A stretch of DNA of 38,776 nt from WJLC01 sp964600865 (GTDB taxonomy: Archaea > Nanobdellota > Nanobdellia > Pacearchaeales > GW2011-AR1), in the NCBI GenBank assembly GCA_964600865.1, contig CAZRJP010000003.1, positions 1 to 38,776 on the forward strand, written 5' to 3'. The notes beneath the pieces are model-generated. The model was not told the origin of the DNA. It worked only from the letters and a program-made list of their open reading frames with translations, and did not search any database. Below, piece by piece: positions 7,602 to 16,376 of this stretch (position 1 is the first letter of the stretch; the number at the start of each line of letters is the position of its first letter). The translations under genes and the position numbers were made by a program.

Positions 7602-8369
7602 TTAGTTTAATTTTTCATTCCACTTGGGGGTTGCTCTTGCCATAACAGTTAATGATATAAGATAGTAAAAACATTTAACTAATTTAACATATATTTGTCT
7701 TCTCATATATTGAAACCAGCCCATTTTATATGATTTAGTTTTGTGTTTATGTGTATCAGTTTTAAATTCAAACTTTTTTATACCAAGAAATTTCATAATA
7801 TTATTTAATTCTTTTTTAGAATTTTGATTTAATTTTTCTAATGATGTAACATAAATATTTGAAAAGAATTTCTTATAAATATTTATATATTTTTCAAAAT
7901 CAGAAAATTGTTCTGTATAATCCTCTATATGCTTTCCTTTAGCTCCTTCTTTTTTAAGAAAGTTTCTCACAGAATTTAAAAAATCTTTTTTATTCCTTGT
8001 AATAAATAATATTTTTATATCTCCTAATTCTTTTTTTATCTCCACTACACTAGACAAATCTAATGCAGATAAGATAGAAAAATCTATTTTAATCTTCTTC
8101 TTGATACCTGGTCTAAAAAATTTATAATACCATTTCCTTGGTTTAAAGTATCGTGGATTCAGTATTTTTGGGTCAGAGAGAAAGAAATGATCTTTATTAA
8201 AATAATTTATCTCCTTTATATCAGGAATATATATTTCAGGATGTTGCCTTAATAAATAATATAACCATGTGGTCCCACATTTAGGAAATCCTGCAACTAA
8301 TACGTTGGGTTTCACATTTCCATGTTTTTTATTCATAAAATACAATAACAAAAATTTATTTTTAAACAT
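7602..8369 (-). CDS. Sulfotransferase family protein (PAPS-dependent)
   Basis: A second sulfotransferase, 255 residues. The PAPS 5'-phosphosulfate motif AGFPKCGTTWLYYLL is at about residues 26-40. The 3'-phosphate region IKILFITRNKKDFLNSVRNFL follows near the middle, with the conserved Arg and Ser. The C-terminus has PKWNEKLN, resembling the terminal NEKL segment of carbohydrate sulfotransferases. It differs clearly in sequence from the first sulfotransferase in the locus, so it likely sulfates another position or sugar. The ATG at 8369 lies 24 bp from a shared TATA. An internal ATG at 8336 is possible but leaves only a short lead into the P-loop. Confidence 0.85.
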   Translation of the reverse strand: MFKNKFLLLYFMNKKHGNVKPNVLVAGFPKCGTTWLYYLLRQHPEIYIPDIKEINYFNKDHFFLSDPKILNPRYFKPRKWYYKFFRPGIKKKIKIDFSILSALDLSSVVEIKKELGDIKILFITRNKKDFLNSVRNFLKKEGAKGKHIEDYTEQFSDFEKYINIYKKFFSNIYVTSLEKLNQNSKKELNNIMKFLGIKKFEFKTDTHKHKTKSYKMGWFQYMRRQIYVKLVKCFYYLISLTVMARATPKWNEKLN

Positions 8370-8378
8370 TTCTATCCC

Positions 8379-8396
8379 TTTATAAATTATTTAAAT
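8379..8396. promoter_or_regulatory. Shared TATA region, sulfotransferase / GT4
   Basis: TTTATAAAT followed by the palindrome ATTTAAAT (8389-8396) lies between two divergent starts. The palindrome centre is about 24 bp from the sulfotransferase ATG (8369) and 25 bp from the GT4 ATG (8418). Confidence 0.55.
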
Positions 8397-8417
8397 GTAT
8401 TTGGTCAAAAGGTTTAT

Positions 8418-9563
8418 ATGAAAATAGCACATGTTTGTCAATTTTACACACCTGCAATAGGAGGAGTATAACAAGTAGTAGAAGAACTTGCAGAAAGACA
8501 AGTAAAGAAAGGGCATGAGGTTCATGTTTATACTTCTGATTGGGATAAGAATAAAAGAATAAAGAAAAAAGAAGAGATTATTAATGGGGTTCATGTTCAT
8601 AGGTGTTTTCATATCACCAAAATAGCAAACTTTGCATCTGTTTGGCCATCTGTTTTTTTTAGATTAACAAATAAAAATTTTGATGTTATTCATAGCCATG
8701 TTTTTGGACATGTTCATTATTTCCTTTCTGCACTGTCATCAAGAGTAATTAGCGCAAAACACATACATACTACTCATTGCCCATGGTCTGATGCAAAAAG
8801 GTCTACTATTGGAAACATTGGAGTGGCATTAAGTTATAATATCTTTTCAAGATTTGCAGCAAAACTAACAGATAAATTCATAGCAATAACACCATGGGAG
8901 ATAAAATTTATTGAAAAATATGGAGGTAGAAAAGATAAGATTGAAGTTATTCCAAATGGTATGGATAAAATCCTTTTTAAGAAAATAAAGAAAAATTCTT
9001 TTAAGAAAAAACATAAAATTCCTAAGAAAAATAAGATTGTATTGTTTTTTGGAAGATTAAACCCTGTTAAAGGACCAGACCATTTTGTAAGGATAGCAAA
9101 AAGGATTTTAGATAAAAGAAAGAAAAAAGATGTAACTTTTGTAATAAGAGGACCAGATGAAGGGATGAAAGAAAAAGTAAAAAAACTTATTGGCAATGAA
9201 AAAAAGATAATTTTGCTTCCAGAAACAAGAGATAAGAGAGACATTGCAGAGATGTATCAGGCAGCAGATATATTTGTTTTACCTAGTTATAGAGAGGGAT
9301 TACCTTTAACCTTATTTGAGGCAATGGCAGCAGGACTGCCAATTGTAGCAAGTCCAGTAAATGGAGTTCCTTATGAAATGAAAGAGCCAGAAAATGGTTT
9401 TTTGATTAATTATGGAAAAAATAAAAAATATGCAGAAAAAATAACAAAACTTTTAGATAATTCAAAATTAAGAAAAAAAATATCTAAGAATAATATTAAA
9501 AAATCAAAGGAATATAAATGGGAAAATATTGCTAAAAGAACATTAGAAGTGTATAAATCATAA
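8418..9563 (+). pseudogene. GT4 glycosyltransferase interrupted by one nonsense codon
   Basis: From the ATG at 8418 the frame encodes a full-length GT4 protein (381 codons) except for a single TAA at 8469-8471. The N-terminus reads MKIAHVCQFYTPAIGGV, then the stop, then QVVEELAERQVKKGHEVHVY. In GT4 enzymes the position after GGV is very often Glu (GAA), so one G-to-T change explains the stop. The rest is intact: THCPWSD, IPNGMDK, LFFGRLNPVKGPDHFV and the donor motif YREGLPLTLFEAMAAGLPIVAS. The next ATG in frame (8823) would drop the whole N-terminal acceptor domain. It is either a recent pseudogene, a phase-off allele or a base-call error. Confidence 0.85.
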
Positions 9564-9572
9564 CTCCACAAT

Positions 9573-9582
9573 CCTTTTAAAA
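9573..9582 (+). promoter_or_regulatory. TATA box of the GT9-GT2 / hldE operon
   Basis: CCTTTTAAAA lies about 25 bp before the ATG at 9603, in the 39-bp gap after the GT4 pseudogene. The position fits a leaderless transcript that would cover the fusion gene and hldE. Confidence 0.5.
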
Positions 9583-9602
9583 CATCTATAATTACTTTTT
9601 CT

Positions 9603-11507
9603 ATGAACATTCTAATAATAAAAACAGGAGCATTAGGAGATGTAGTAAGAACATCATTTATTGCTCAAGCATTAAAAAATAAATATAAAAAACAAGACCC
9701 AAATATTTTTTGGTTAACAAATAAAAATGCTAAACCTCTTTTTGTAAATAATCCATATATAACCAAAATTATTTCTGAATCCAAAGAGAATAAAGAAAAA
9801 TTAATAAAAAAAGATAGGTTTGATCTTGTGGTTAATTTAGAAGAATCAAAAGAATTATGCAAATTCACCTCATCATTAAAACCTAAAAAAATTCAAGGAT
9901 TTTATTTTGATTTAAATAAAAATAAAATTGTTCCTTCTTCCTCAACTAGAGAGTGGTTTAATATGTCTGCAATAGGTCCTAAACCAGAAAATGATAAACT
10001 AAAAAAGAATAATAAAAAAACACATAGAGAAATAATGTCAGATATAATAGGATTAAAGAACCATAAGAGATATGAACCTTTTTTAAGATTAAGTAATAAA
10101 CAGAGAAAAATTGCAAGTAATTTCTTAAAAAAACATAATCTCTCTAAAAAGGATTTAATTATTGGGGTAAATACTGGTTCTGCAGATCGATGGCCAAAGC
10201 AATTACCTATAAAAAAGACAGTAAAATTAATAGATAAATTGCATAAAAATTTCAATGCAAAGATACTCTTATTTGGGGGACCTAATGAAGTAAAACGAAA
10301 TAAAAAAATTCATTCTTTATCTAAATCCCCTATAATAGATACTGGATGTAGCAATAATCTAATTGAATTTCCTGCCCTGATAAGTGTTTGCAATTTATTT
10401 ATCACTACAGATACACTTGGATTACATGCAGCACTATCATTAAAAAGAAAAACAATCTGTCTTGTAGGACCAACCTCACCACAAGAGATAGATATGTATG
10501 GTCTTGGAAAGAAAGTAGTTGCAAATTCAAAATGTGTTTGTTGTTATTCTTCTGATTGTAAAAGCATGAAAAAAATAAACATAAAGGAGATTATTAAAAA
10601 GACTAAAAAATTATTAGACCAAAAAATAACCCTGTTAATAACAGCATTTAAGGAACCCTCTATAGGCAAGGCACTGGAATCAGCCATAAACCAGAAAACC
10701 TCAAAGGAATATGAAATTTTAGTCTCTGCTCCAGATAAAGAAACATTAGATATTGTTAAAAAGTATCAGAAAAAGTCAGATAAAATAAAAATATTCAAAG
10801 ACTCTGGAAAAGGAAAAAGCTATGCCCTAAATATGATTTTCAAAAAATTAGATACAGACATAATAATACTCACAGACGGAGATGTACGTATTTCTGAAAA
10901 CACTATAGAAGAAATGATAAACGCATTTTCAAATCCTGAAATAGGATGTGTTACTGGAAAACCTGTTCCAGAAGAAACTAAAGAAACAATGTTTGGATAT
11001 TGGGCTAATTTCTTGTTTGATTGTGCACATAAAATAAGAAAAGACCTGCATAATAAAAATGATTTTTTAGAATGTTCTGGATATTTATTCGCATTTAGAA
11101 AGAAAAAGATAAAAAAGATACCTCTTGATGTTGCAGAAGATACTATTATCCCTTACATTTTTTGGGAAAAAGGATACAGAACAGGGTATGTTCCAGAAGC
11201 AAAGGTTTATGTAAAAAATGTAAATAATCTAAGTGACTGGATTAAACAAAAGATAAGAACATCTAAGGCACATGAAACACTAGAAAAATATGTGGACATA
11301 CAAACAACCCCAAGAGTAAAAACATTTGGAACTGAGACAAAAGGAGTAAAATGGTTATTTAAATATCCAGACAATTTAAAGCAATTAATATGGTCTTCAT
11401 TTTTAGCATTTTCACGTTTTTATATGTGGTTAAGGGTTTTTTATGATACGAGATTAAAAAACAACCAATATAAAGATGCATGGGAGAGAGTAGAATCTAC
11501 AAAGTAA
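9603..11507 (+). CDS. Two-domain glycosyltransferase: GT9 fused to GT2
   Basis: A 634-residue fusion. Residues 1 to about 335 form a GT9 heptosyltransferase-like unit: ILIIKTGALGDVVRTSFIA at the start, IIGVNTGSADRWPKQLP in the donor half, and the C-terminal block ITTDTLGLHAALSLKRKTICLVGP. From about residue 340 (KITLLITAFKEPSIGKALESA) a GT2 domain begins. It has the nucleotide-sugar/metal motif LTDGDVRIS, the base region VAEDTIIPYIFWEKGYRTGY and a membrane-associated C-terminus (LIWSSFLAFSRFYMWLRVFY). The two activities probably add consecutive sugars. The gene overlaps or abuts hldE, which makes the ADP-heptose class a candidate donor for the GT9 half. The reading frame is continuous, so this is not an annotation join. 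Confidence 0.88.
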   Translation: MNILIIKTGALGDVVRTSFIAQALKNKYKKQDPNIFWLTNKNAKPLFVNNPYITKIISESKENKEKLIKKDRFDLVVNLEESKELCKFTSSLKPKKIQGFYFDLNKNKIVPSSSTREWFNMSAIGPKPENDKLKKNNKKTHREIMSDIIGLKNHKRYEPFLRLSNKQRKIASNFLKKHNLSKKDLIIGVNTGSADRWPKQLPIKKTVKLIDKLHKNFNAKILLFGGPNEVKRNKKIHSLSKSPIIDTGCSNNLIEFPALISVCNLFITTDTLGLHAALSLKRKTICLVGPTSPQEIDMYGLGKKVVANSKCVCCYSSDCKSMKKINIKEIIKKTKKLLDQKITLLITAFKEPSIGKALESAINQKTSKEYEILVSAPDKETLDIVKKYQKKSDKIKIFKDSGKGKSYALNMIFKKLDTDIIILTDGDVRISENTIEEMINAFSNPEIGCVTGKPVPEETKETMFGYWANFLFDCAHKIRKDLHNKNDFLECSGYLFAFRKKKIKKIPLDVAEDTIIPYIFWEKGYRTGYVPEAKVYVKNVNNLSDWIKQKIRTSKAHETLEKYVDIQTTPRVKTFGTETKGVKWLFKYPDNLKQLIWSSFLAFSRFYMWLRVFYDTRLKNNQYKDAWERVESTK

Positions 11508-11515
11508 TTAATAAA

Positions 11516-12928
11516 ATGAAAAACTTACTAAAAATTATTAAAAATTTTAAGAATAAAAGAGTACTAATAATAGGAGATTTAATTTTAGATTGTTATGTAG
11601 AAGGAGATGTTTCTAGAATTAGTCCAGAAGCACCTGTTCCAGTTTTAAATATAAAAAAAGAATCTTATGTTTTGGGAGGAGCAGGAAATGTAGCATCAAA
11701 TATTTCTAATTTAGGAGGAAAGGCAGTTTTATTCTCATTTGTAGGAGAAGATTCTAAATTAAACTTATTAAAGAATTTATTAAATAAGAAAAATATAAAG
11801 TCTTTTTTAATGAAAACAAAAAAACCAACAATACAAAAAACAAGAATAATAAGTGGTAATCAGCAAATAATAAGAGTAGATAATGAACAAAAATTTAATG
11901 AAACATTAAAGGAAGAAACAAAAAAATCTCTTTTAAATGAATCACAAAAAGCAGATATTATTATCATATCAGATTATGCAAAAGGGACAATAACAAAAGA
12001 TTTGATGGATTTTCTATCTCCTTTTAAAGAAAAAATTATAATAGATCCAAAACCCTCAAATAAAAATATTTACAATAAAGCATTATTGATGACTCCAAAT
12101 GAAAAAGAATCTCTGTTATTATCGGGGGAGAAAAAAATAAAGAGTGCAGGAAAAAAACTAAGAGAAAAATATGCCTCTAATATCTTAATTACATTAGGAA
12201 AAAAGGGAATGGAATTGTTTTCAGATAAGCAACTCTCAATACCTACTTATGCTAAGGAGGTTTATGATGTTTCTGGAGCAGGAGATACAGTAATATCTTC
12301 TCTTGCATTATCATTATCAACTGGAGCTAATTTAGCAGATTCAGCAATAATTGCGAATTATGCTGCAGGAATAGTTGTTGAAAAAAAAGGAACATATTCT
12401 CTTTCATATAAGGAACTAAAAAACAGAATTTCTTCAAGAACTGAAAAAATAAAAGAATTAAATTCTTTAAAAAGTGAAATAAATACTCTAAAAAAGAAAA
12501 ATAAAAAAATAGTTTGGACAAATGGTTGTTTTGATTTACTTCATATAGGCCATATAAGATATCTTAAAAAAGCTAAGAAAAAAGGAGACATACTCATTTT
12601 AGGGCTAAACTCAGATAGTTCTGTTAAAAAAATAAAAGGAGAAGATAGACCAATTCAAACACAGGATGAAAGGGCGGAAATTTTATCTTCATTAGAATTC
12701 ATTGATTATATACTAATTTTCAATGATGAAACACCTGAAAAATACCTAAAAGAACTTAAGCCAGATGTTTATGTTAAAGGAGGAGATTATGACTTAAATA
12801 CTATTAATCAAAAAGAAAAAAAGATTATAGAAGGATATGGAGGAAAAATAAAATTAATTTCCTTAGAAAGCAATAAATCTACTACAAAGATAATAAATAA
12901 AATAAGAAGTTTAAACAATAACAAATAA
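11516..12928 (+). CDS. hldE: Bifunctional HldE-type heptose-7-P kinase / heptose-1-P adenylyltransferase
   Basis: A 470-residue protein with the full two-domain layout and length of bacterial HldE/RfaE (about 477). It makes an ADP-activated heptose: the N-terminal PfkB kinase phosphorylates heptose-7-P at C1, and the C-terminal domain transfers AMP. The kinase half shows SRISPEAPVPVL, the glycine motif GGAGNVASNI, NQQIIRVD and the catalytic DVSGAGDT. The second half has VWTNGCFDLLHIGHI (HIGH nucleotidyltransferase motif), LNSDSSVKKIKGEDRP and VKGGDYD. The frame is open back to 11480 inside the previous gene, but the ATG at 11516 gives the family-like start and follows the previous stop by 8 bp. 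GmhA, GmhB and HldD are not in this window. Confidence 0.9.
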   Translation: MKNLLKIIKNFKNKRVLIIGDLILDCYVEGDVSRISPEAPVPVLNIKKESYVLGGAGNVASNISNLGGKAVLFSFVGEDSKLNLLKNLLNKKNIKSFLMKTKKPTIQKTRIISGNQQIIRVDNEQKFNETLKEETKKSLLNESQKADIIIISDYAKGTITKDLMDFLSPFKEKIIIDPKPSNKNIYNKALLMTPNEKESLLLSGEKKIKSAGKKLREKYASNILITLGKKGMELFSDKQLSIPTYAKEVYDVSGAGDTVISSLALSLSTGANLADSAIIANYAAGIVVEKKGTYSLSYKELKNRISSRTEKIKELNSLKSEINTLKKKNKKIVWTNGCFDLLHIGHIRYLKKAKKKGDILILGLNSDSSVKKIKGEDRPIQTQDERAEILSSLEFIDYILIFNDETPEKYLKELKPDVYVKGGDYDLNTINQKEKKIIEGYGGKIKLISLESNKSTTKIINKIRSLNNNK

Positions 12929-12952
12929 AAAGAGATTTTTCTTAAATAAATT

Positions 12953-14446
12953 ATGGATATAGAAGGACTATTAAAAAAGGCCAAAAAGTGGATTAAAAAG
13001 CCTTCTAATATTTTTTTAATATTAATTTTATTCTTTGCATTAGTAATTCGTTTGTATTATTTTTCCAAAACACTAGGTCAACCATTATGGTGGGATGAGG
13101 CAGAGTATATGACAATGGCTAAGGCATGGGCATATAATTTAGAATATACCTTCATTTCAGTAAGACCAGTTTTATTTTCATTAATAACAGCGTTTTTCCT
13201 TAAGATATCTTATTCAGAATTTTTGCCAAGATTAATGATAATGTTATTTTCTTTTGCATCAGTAATTGGAATGTATTTTTTAGGAAAGGAATTTTATAAT
13301 AAAAAAGTAGGATTATTGTCTAGTTTTCTGGCATCTGTTTTTTGGTTAGATTTATTCTTTTCAATAAGACTTTTAGTTGATACGCCTTCTATGGCTTTTT
13401 TTATTTTTTCCACATTGTTTTTTTATAAATACATAAAATCAAATTCTAAAAAACATCTTTATATTGGAACAGTTATCGTTGCATTAGGGGTTTTATTTAG
13501 GTTATCTGTAGGGATATTTTTGGGTTGTTTTTTATTTTATTTAATTTTTACCACAGGATTTAAATTTTTAAAGAGAAAAGAGTTATGGATAGCAGGTGTT
13601 TTATTTATATTAATTTTATCTCCATATTTAATTTGGGGATATGTACAATTTAATGGATTTGTTATAAAACAAGCAAGAGACTGGAATGCTCCTGATGAAT
13701 TCACTTTTGAAAATCTTTGGTATAATATGAGTTCTTATTTTAAGAATTTTCCTGCTTATTTGTCCTGGCCAATGTTGTTAGTATTTTTAGTAGGATTGGC
13801 ATCTTTTTATAGGGTTTTTGTAGGTTTTGATATGATTATAAAAGGAAAAGGAGGGAGATTAAAAAAACAATTATTTCTTATTTTATTATTCTTTATTCCT
13901 TTATTATTCACAAGTATGTCTTTTAGTCATCATATAGAAAATAGATATATTATGATTGCGTTTCCTGCAATATTTATTATAGTAAGCCAGGCAATTATGA
14001 AGTTCTATAATTCTGTTAATAAACAAAAAGCATTAGCAGTTATTGCAATTCTTTTCTTGCTTTCATATATAGCTTACTTTCAATTAAGTTCAACAAATTC
14101 TTCAATAAGTAATAAAATGGATTCTTATGAGGAATTAAAGAAAGCAGGACTATGGATAAAAGAAAATTTACCTAAGGATGCATCTGTAATAACTATCTCC
14201 TGGCCACAAATTATGTATTATTCTGATAGAAATACTGTTAAATGGAATAGAGATGAGGAAGAATTTTTACAGGAATTGCAAGGAATAGAGAACCCTTATC
14301 TTATTGTTTCTATTCTTGAACCACATGATAGATGGATGATGGAATTTCCTCAAAAGAGCAACCTTGTTCCTGTTTATGCAACATTCCTTGATAAACAGAA
14401 AAAGCAACCTAGTTTGATAGTTTATAATATGACTTCTTATTCATAA
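12953..14446 (+). CDS. GT-C membrane glycosyltransferase (PMT/ArnT-like, GT39-type)
   Basis: A 497-residue multispanning membrane protein. After a first helix, the extracytoplasmic loop has the GT-C acidic motif PLWWDEAEY (about residues 43-51). Many hydrophobic helices follow, and then a soluble C-terminal domain begins at about residue 395 (DSYEELKKAGLWIKENLPKDASVITI). Proteins of this type use dolichyl-phosphate sugars to glycosylate lipid-linked glycans or proteins on the outer face. The next gene encodes a dolichyl-phosphate sugar synthase-type GT2, a fitting donor supplier. It follows hldE by 24 bp and is probably in the same transcript. The sugar is not determinable. Confidence 0.85.
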   Translation: MDIEGLLKKAKKWIKKPSNIFLILILFFALVIRLYYFSKTLGQPLWWDEAEYMTMAKAWAYNLEYTFISVRPVLFSLITAFFLKISYSEFLPRLMIMLFSFASVIGMYFLGKEFYNKKVGLLSSFLASVFWLDLFFSIRLLVDTPSMAFFIFSTLFFYKYIKSNSKKHLYIGTVIVALGVLFRLSVGIFLGCFLFYLIFTTGFKFLKRKELWIAGVLFILILSPYLIWGYVQFNGFVIKQARDWNAPDEFTFENLWYNMSSYFKNFPAYLSWPMLLVFLVGLASFYRVFVGFDMIIKGKGGRLKKQLFLILLFFIPLLFTSMSFSHHIENRYIMIAFPAIFIIVSQAIMKFYNSVNKQKALAVIAILFLLSYIAYFQLSSTNSSISNKMDSYEELKKAGLWIKENLPKDASVITISWPQIMYYSDRNTVKWNRDEEEFLQELQGIENPYLIVSILEPHDRWMMEFPQKSNLVPVYATFLDKQKKQPSLIVYNMTSYS

Positions 14447-14450
14447 TTAT

Positions 14451-14460
14451 CTTTATAAAT
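14451..14460 (+). promoter_or_regulatory. TATA box before the ALG5-like GT2 gene
   Basis: CTTTATAAAT is about 25 bp before the ATG at 14481, in the 34-bp gap after the GT-C gene, consistent with a separate leaderless transcript. Confidence 0.5.
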
Positions 14461-14480
14461 TATTATTCAGCCTAATTTTT

Positions 14481-15215
14481 ATGGTTAAAGCAGAAAATAA
14501 GGAAATTGAACTTTCTTTAATTATGCCAGCATATAATGAAGAAAAAAGGATTATTCCAGTTTTAAAAAATTATTATAATCATCTAAAGAATAGATTTAAG
14601 GAAAATTTTGAGATAATTGTTGTTCCAAATAATTGTAGTGACAAAACAAGTAAAATTGTTAAACTTTTTTCTCAGAATAAAGAGGACATAATAGTACATA
14701 ATATCCCTTATTATGTGGGAAAAGGGGGAGCAGTTATGAAAGGATTTTCTATTGCAAAAGGAAGACATATAGGATTTGTTGATGCAGATAAATCCACCTC
14801 TCCTATAGAGTTTCTTAAACTTCATGATACCTTAACTAATAATAATGCCCATGGAGTTATTGCTTCAAGGAGGGTTAAAGGAGCAATTATTTATCCTAAA
14901 AGATCAGCATTTAAGGAATTATCCAGCATCATATTTAACTTAAAAACAAGATTTTTATTTAATTTAAATTTTAATGATACTCAGTGTGGTGCTAAATTAT
15001 TTAAAAAAGATGTTGCAAAATTTTTAGTAGATAGGCATTCTGAAAAAGGATGGATATTTGATGTAGATTTACTTTATATATGTAATAAATATAAAATGAA
15101 AATCTTAGAACAACCCATTTATTGGAAAGACCATGCACAGGAATCTAAGATGACATTATTAGAAGGAATTAAAGCAATGTTAAACTTATGGACTTATAAA
15201 TTAAAAACTATTTAA
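14481..15215 (+). CDS. GT2 polyprenyl-phosphate sugar synthase (ALG5/DPM1-like)
   Basis: A 244-residue GT-A enzyme that likely transfers glucose or mannose from a nucleotide sugar to dolichyl phosphate. Motifs in order: LSLIMPAYNEEKRI near the N-terminus, VVPNNCSDKT, YYVGKGGAVMKGF, the DXD-type GFVDADKS, a short RRVKGA loop, and DTQCGAKLFKKD with the distal acidic block GWIFDVDLLYI. This pattern is closest to ALG5-type synthases. There is no C-terminal membrane domain. Its product would feed the GT-C enzyme encoded just upstream and other outer-face transferases. Confidence 0.87.
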   Translation: MVKAENKEIELSLIMPAYNEEKRIIPVLKNYYNHLKNRFKENFEIIVVPNNCSDKTSKIVKLFSQNKEDIIVHNIPYYVGKGGAVMKGFSIAKGRHIGFVDADKSTSPIEFLKLHDTLTNNNAHGVIASRRVKGAIIYPKRSAFKELSSIIFNLKTRFLFNLNFNDTQCGAKLFKKDVAKFLVDRHSEKGWIFDVDLLYICNKYKMKILEQPIYWKDHAQESKMTLLEGIKAMLNLWTYKLKTI

Positions 15216-15237
15216 ACTACTTAAACTTTTTTTATAA

Positions 15238-15954
15238 ATGGATTATAAAGATTATCAGGCAGGAAAATCAGAGGATAGTTTTTGGTATAGGGCAAGAAGA
15301 AAGTTAATACAAAGTTTATTAAGAAAAACTTTGTCCTCTCCCAAAAGAAAAAAATTAAAAATTTTATCAATAGGTGTTGGGACAGGAGATGAGCTAAAAA
15401 TTTTAAATAAATTTGGGAAGGTTTATGTTTTGGATATTAATAAAAAAGCACTTGATTTAGTTCCAAAAGAATTTTGTTATAAAAAAAGATTAGGAGATGC
15501 CTGTAAACTCTCCTTTAAAAAAGATTTTTTTGATGTGGTTGTGGCTTTTGATGTTCTTGAGCATATTTCTAAACACAAATCTGCTATAAAGGAAATTAAC
15601 CGTGTTTTAAAGAGAGAAGGTTTTTTTGTATTCTCTGTTCCTGCATGCCAATTTTTATTTAGTTCCCATGATAAAGCATTAAATCATAAAAGAAGATATT
15701 CTAAAAAAAGATTGAAGTTATTATTAGATGATTTTAAAGAAAAGAGACTTTTTTATTGGAATTTTTTTATGTTTCCTTATGTAATGTTGAGATTATTAAA
15801 AAAGAATTCTAAACCGAAGGAGGAAAGCGATAAAGTTCCCCTAATAATAGACAAATTTTGTTTTAATTTATTAAATTTAGAAAACTTTTTAATAATGAAA
15901 AAAATTCAGTTCCCTTTTGGAGTTAGTATTTTTGGAATAGCTAAGAAAGAATAG
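15238..15954 (+). CDS. Class I SAM-dependent methyltransferase
   Basis: A 238-residue methyltransferase. Motif I is ILSIGVGTGDELKIL (about residues 42-56), then YVLDINKKAL (motif II), GDACKLSFKKDFFDVVVAFDVLEHI (motifs III-IV) and LKREGFFVFSVPA. The second half carries a hydrophobic stretch (WNFFMFPYVMLRLL), suggesting membrane association and perhaps a polyprenyl-linked substrate. It is convergent with the GtrA gene, 14 bp away. A TATTTAAA at about 15210-15217 is 25 bp before the ATG. It is the last gene of the glycan locus on this strand. Confidence 0.82.
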   Translation: MDYKDYQAGKSEDSFWYRARRKLIQSLLRKTLSSPKRKKLKILSIGVGTGDELKILNKFGKVYVLDINKKALDLVPKEFCYKKRLGDACKLSFKKDFFDVVVAFDVLEHISKHKSAIKEINRVLKREGFFVFSVPACQFLFSSHDKALNHKRRYSKKRLKLLLDDFKEKRLFYWNFFMFPYVMLRLLKKNSKPKEESDKVPLIIDKFCFNLLNLENFLIMKKIQFPFGVSIFGIAKKE

Positions 15955-15968
15955 TTCTTTGATGAAAA

Positions 15969-16376
15969 TTATCTATCCTTTTTAAAAACCCATAAGAAAC
16001 TTCCAAAAAAACTAATTGGAATCATAACAATTACTCCAGCAAAGTAAGCAATATTTACATTGAAAGGATTTTCCTCAAGCATTATTAAAACCAATTCTCC
16101 TGTACCAATTCTAGCTAAAAATGCCACAGCATAAATTAATGCCCATTTCATCATCTGTTTAGGAATTGGATGCCATCTCGCATTAAAGGTTATGTTTCTG
16201 TTTGCAGTAAAATTAAATATCATAGAGCCCACCCACCCAATTCCTACAGAGAAAATAAAAATCTCAGTTAAAAAATAAGAAATATTAAAGAATAGCCAAT
16301 CTATAAAAGATGCCATTAAACCAACAACACCAAATGCAATAAATTTATGCCAGGTTTTCTCCAAACTAAATCCCAT
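15969..16376 (-). CDS. GtrA-like membrane protein
   Basis: A 135-residue protein with four predicted membrane helices. The layout FIAFGVVGLMASFIDWLFFN...FNFTANRNITF fits the GtrA family, whose members help move polyprenyl-linked sugars across the membrane. The TAATG overlap with the upstream gene's stop ties it to the GlcNAc-1-P transferase. Its natural partner here would be a dolichyl-phosphate sugar such as the ALG5-like product. The conserved asparagine/arginine cluster (TANRNITFNARW) is a GtrA hallmark. Confidence 0.85.
   Translation of the reverse strand: MGFSLEKTWHKFIAFGVVGLMASFIDWLFFNISYFLTEIFIFSVGIGWVGSMIFNFTANRNITFNARWHPIPKQMMKWALIYAVAFLARIGTGELVLIMLEENPFNVNIAYFAGVIVMIPISFFGSFLWVFKKDR

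Noticed and set aside
8391..8612. 73-residue minus-strand ORF over the GT4 N-terminus
   Set aside because: It is antisense to a clear GT4 coding frame and has no family features.
8823..9563. GT4 gene starting at the internal ATG 8823
   Set aside because: The frame upstream to 8418 encodes the missing GT4 N-terminus apart from one TAA. A start at 8823 would remove the acceptor domain.
7602..9563. TAA recoded as an amino acid, explaining two in-frame TAA codons
   Set aside because: Many intact genes in the window end with TAA at the expected family length, so general recoding is not credible.
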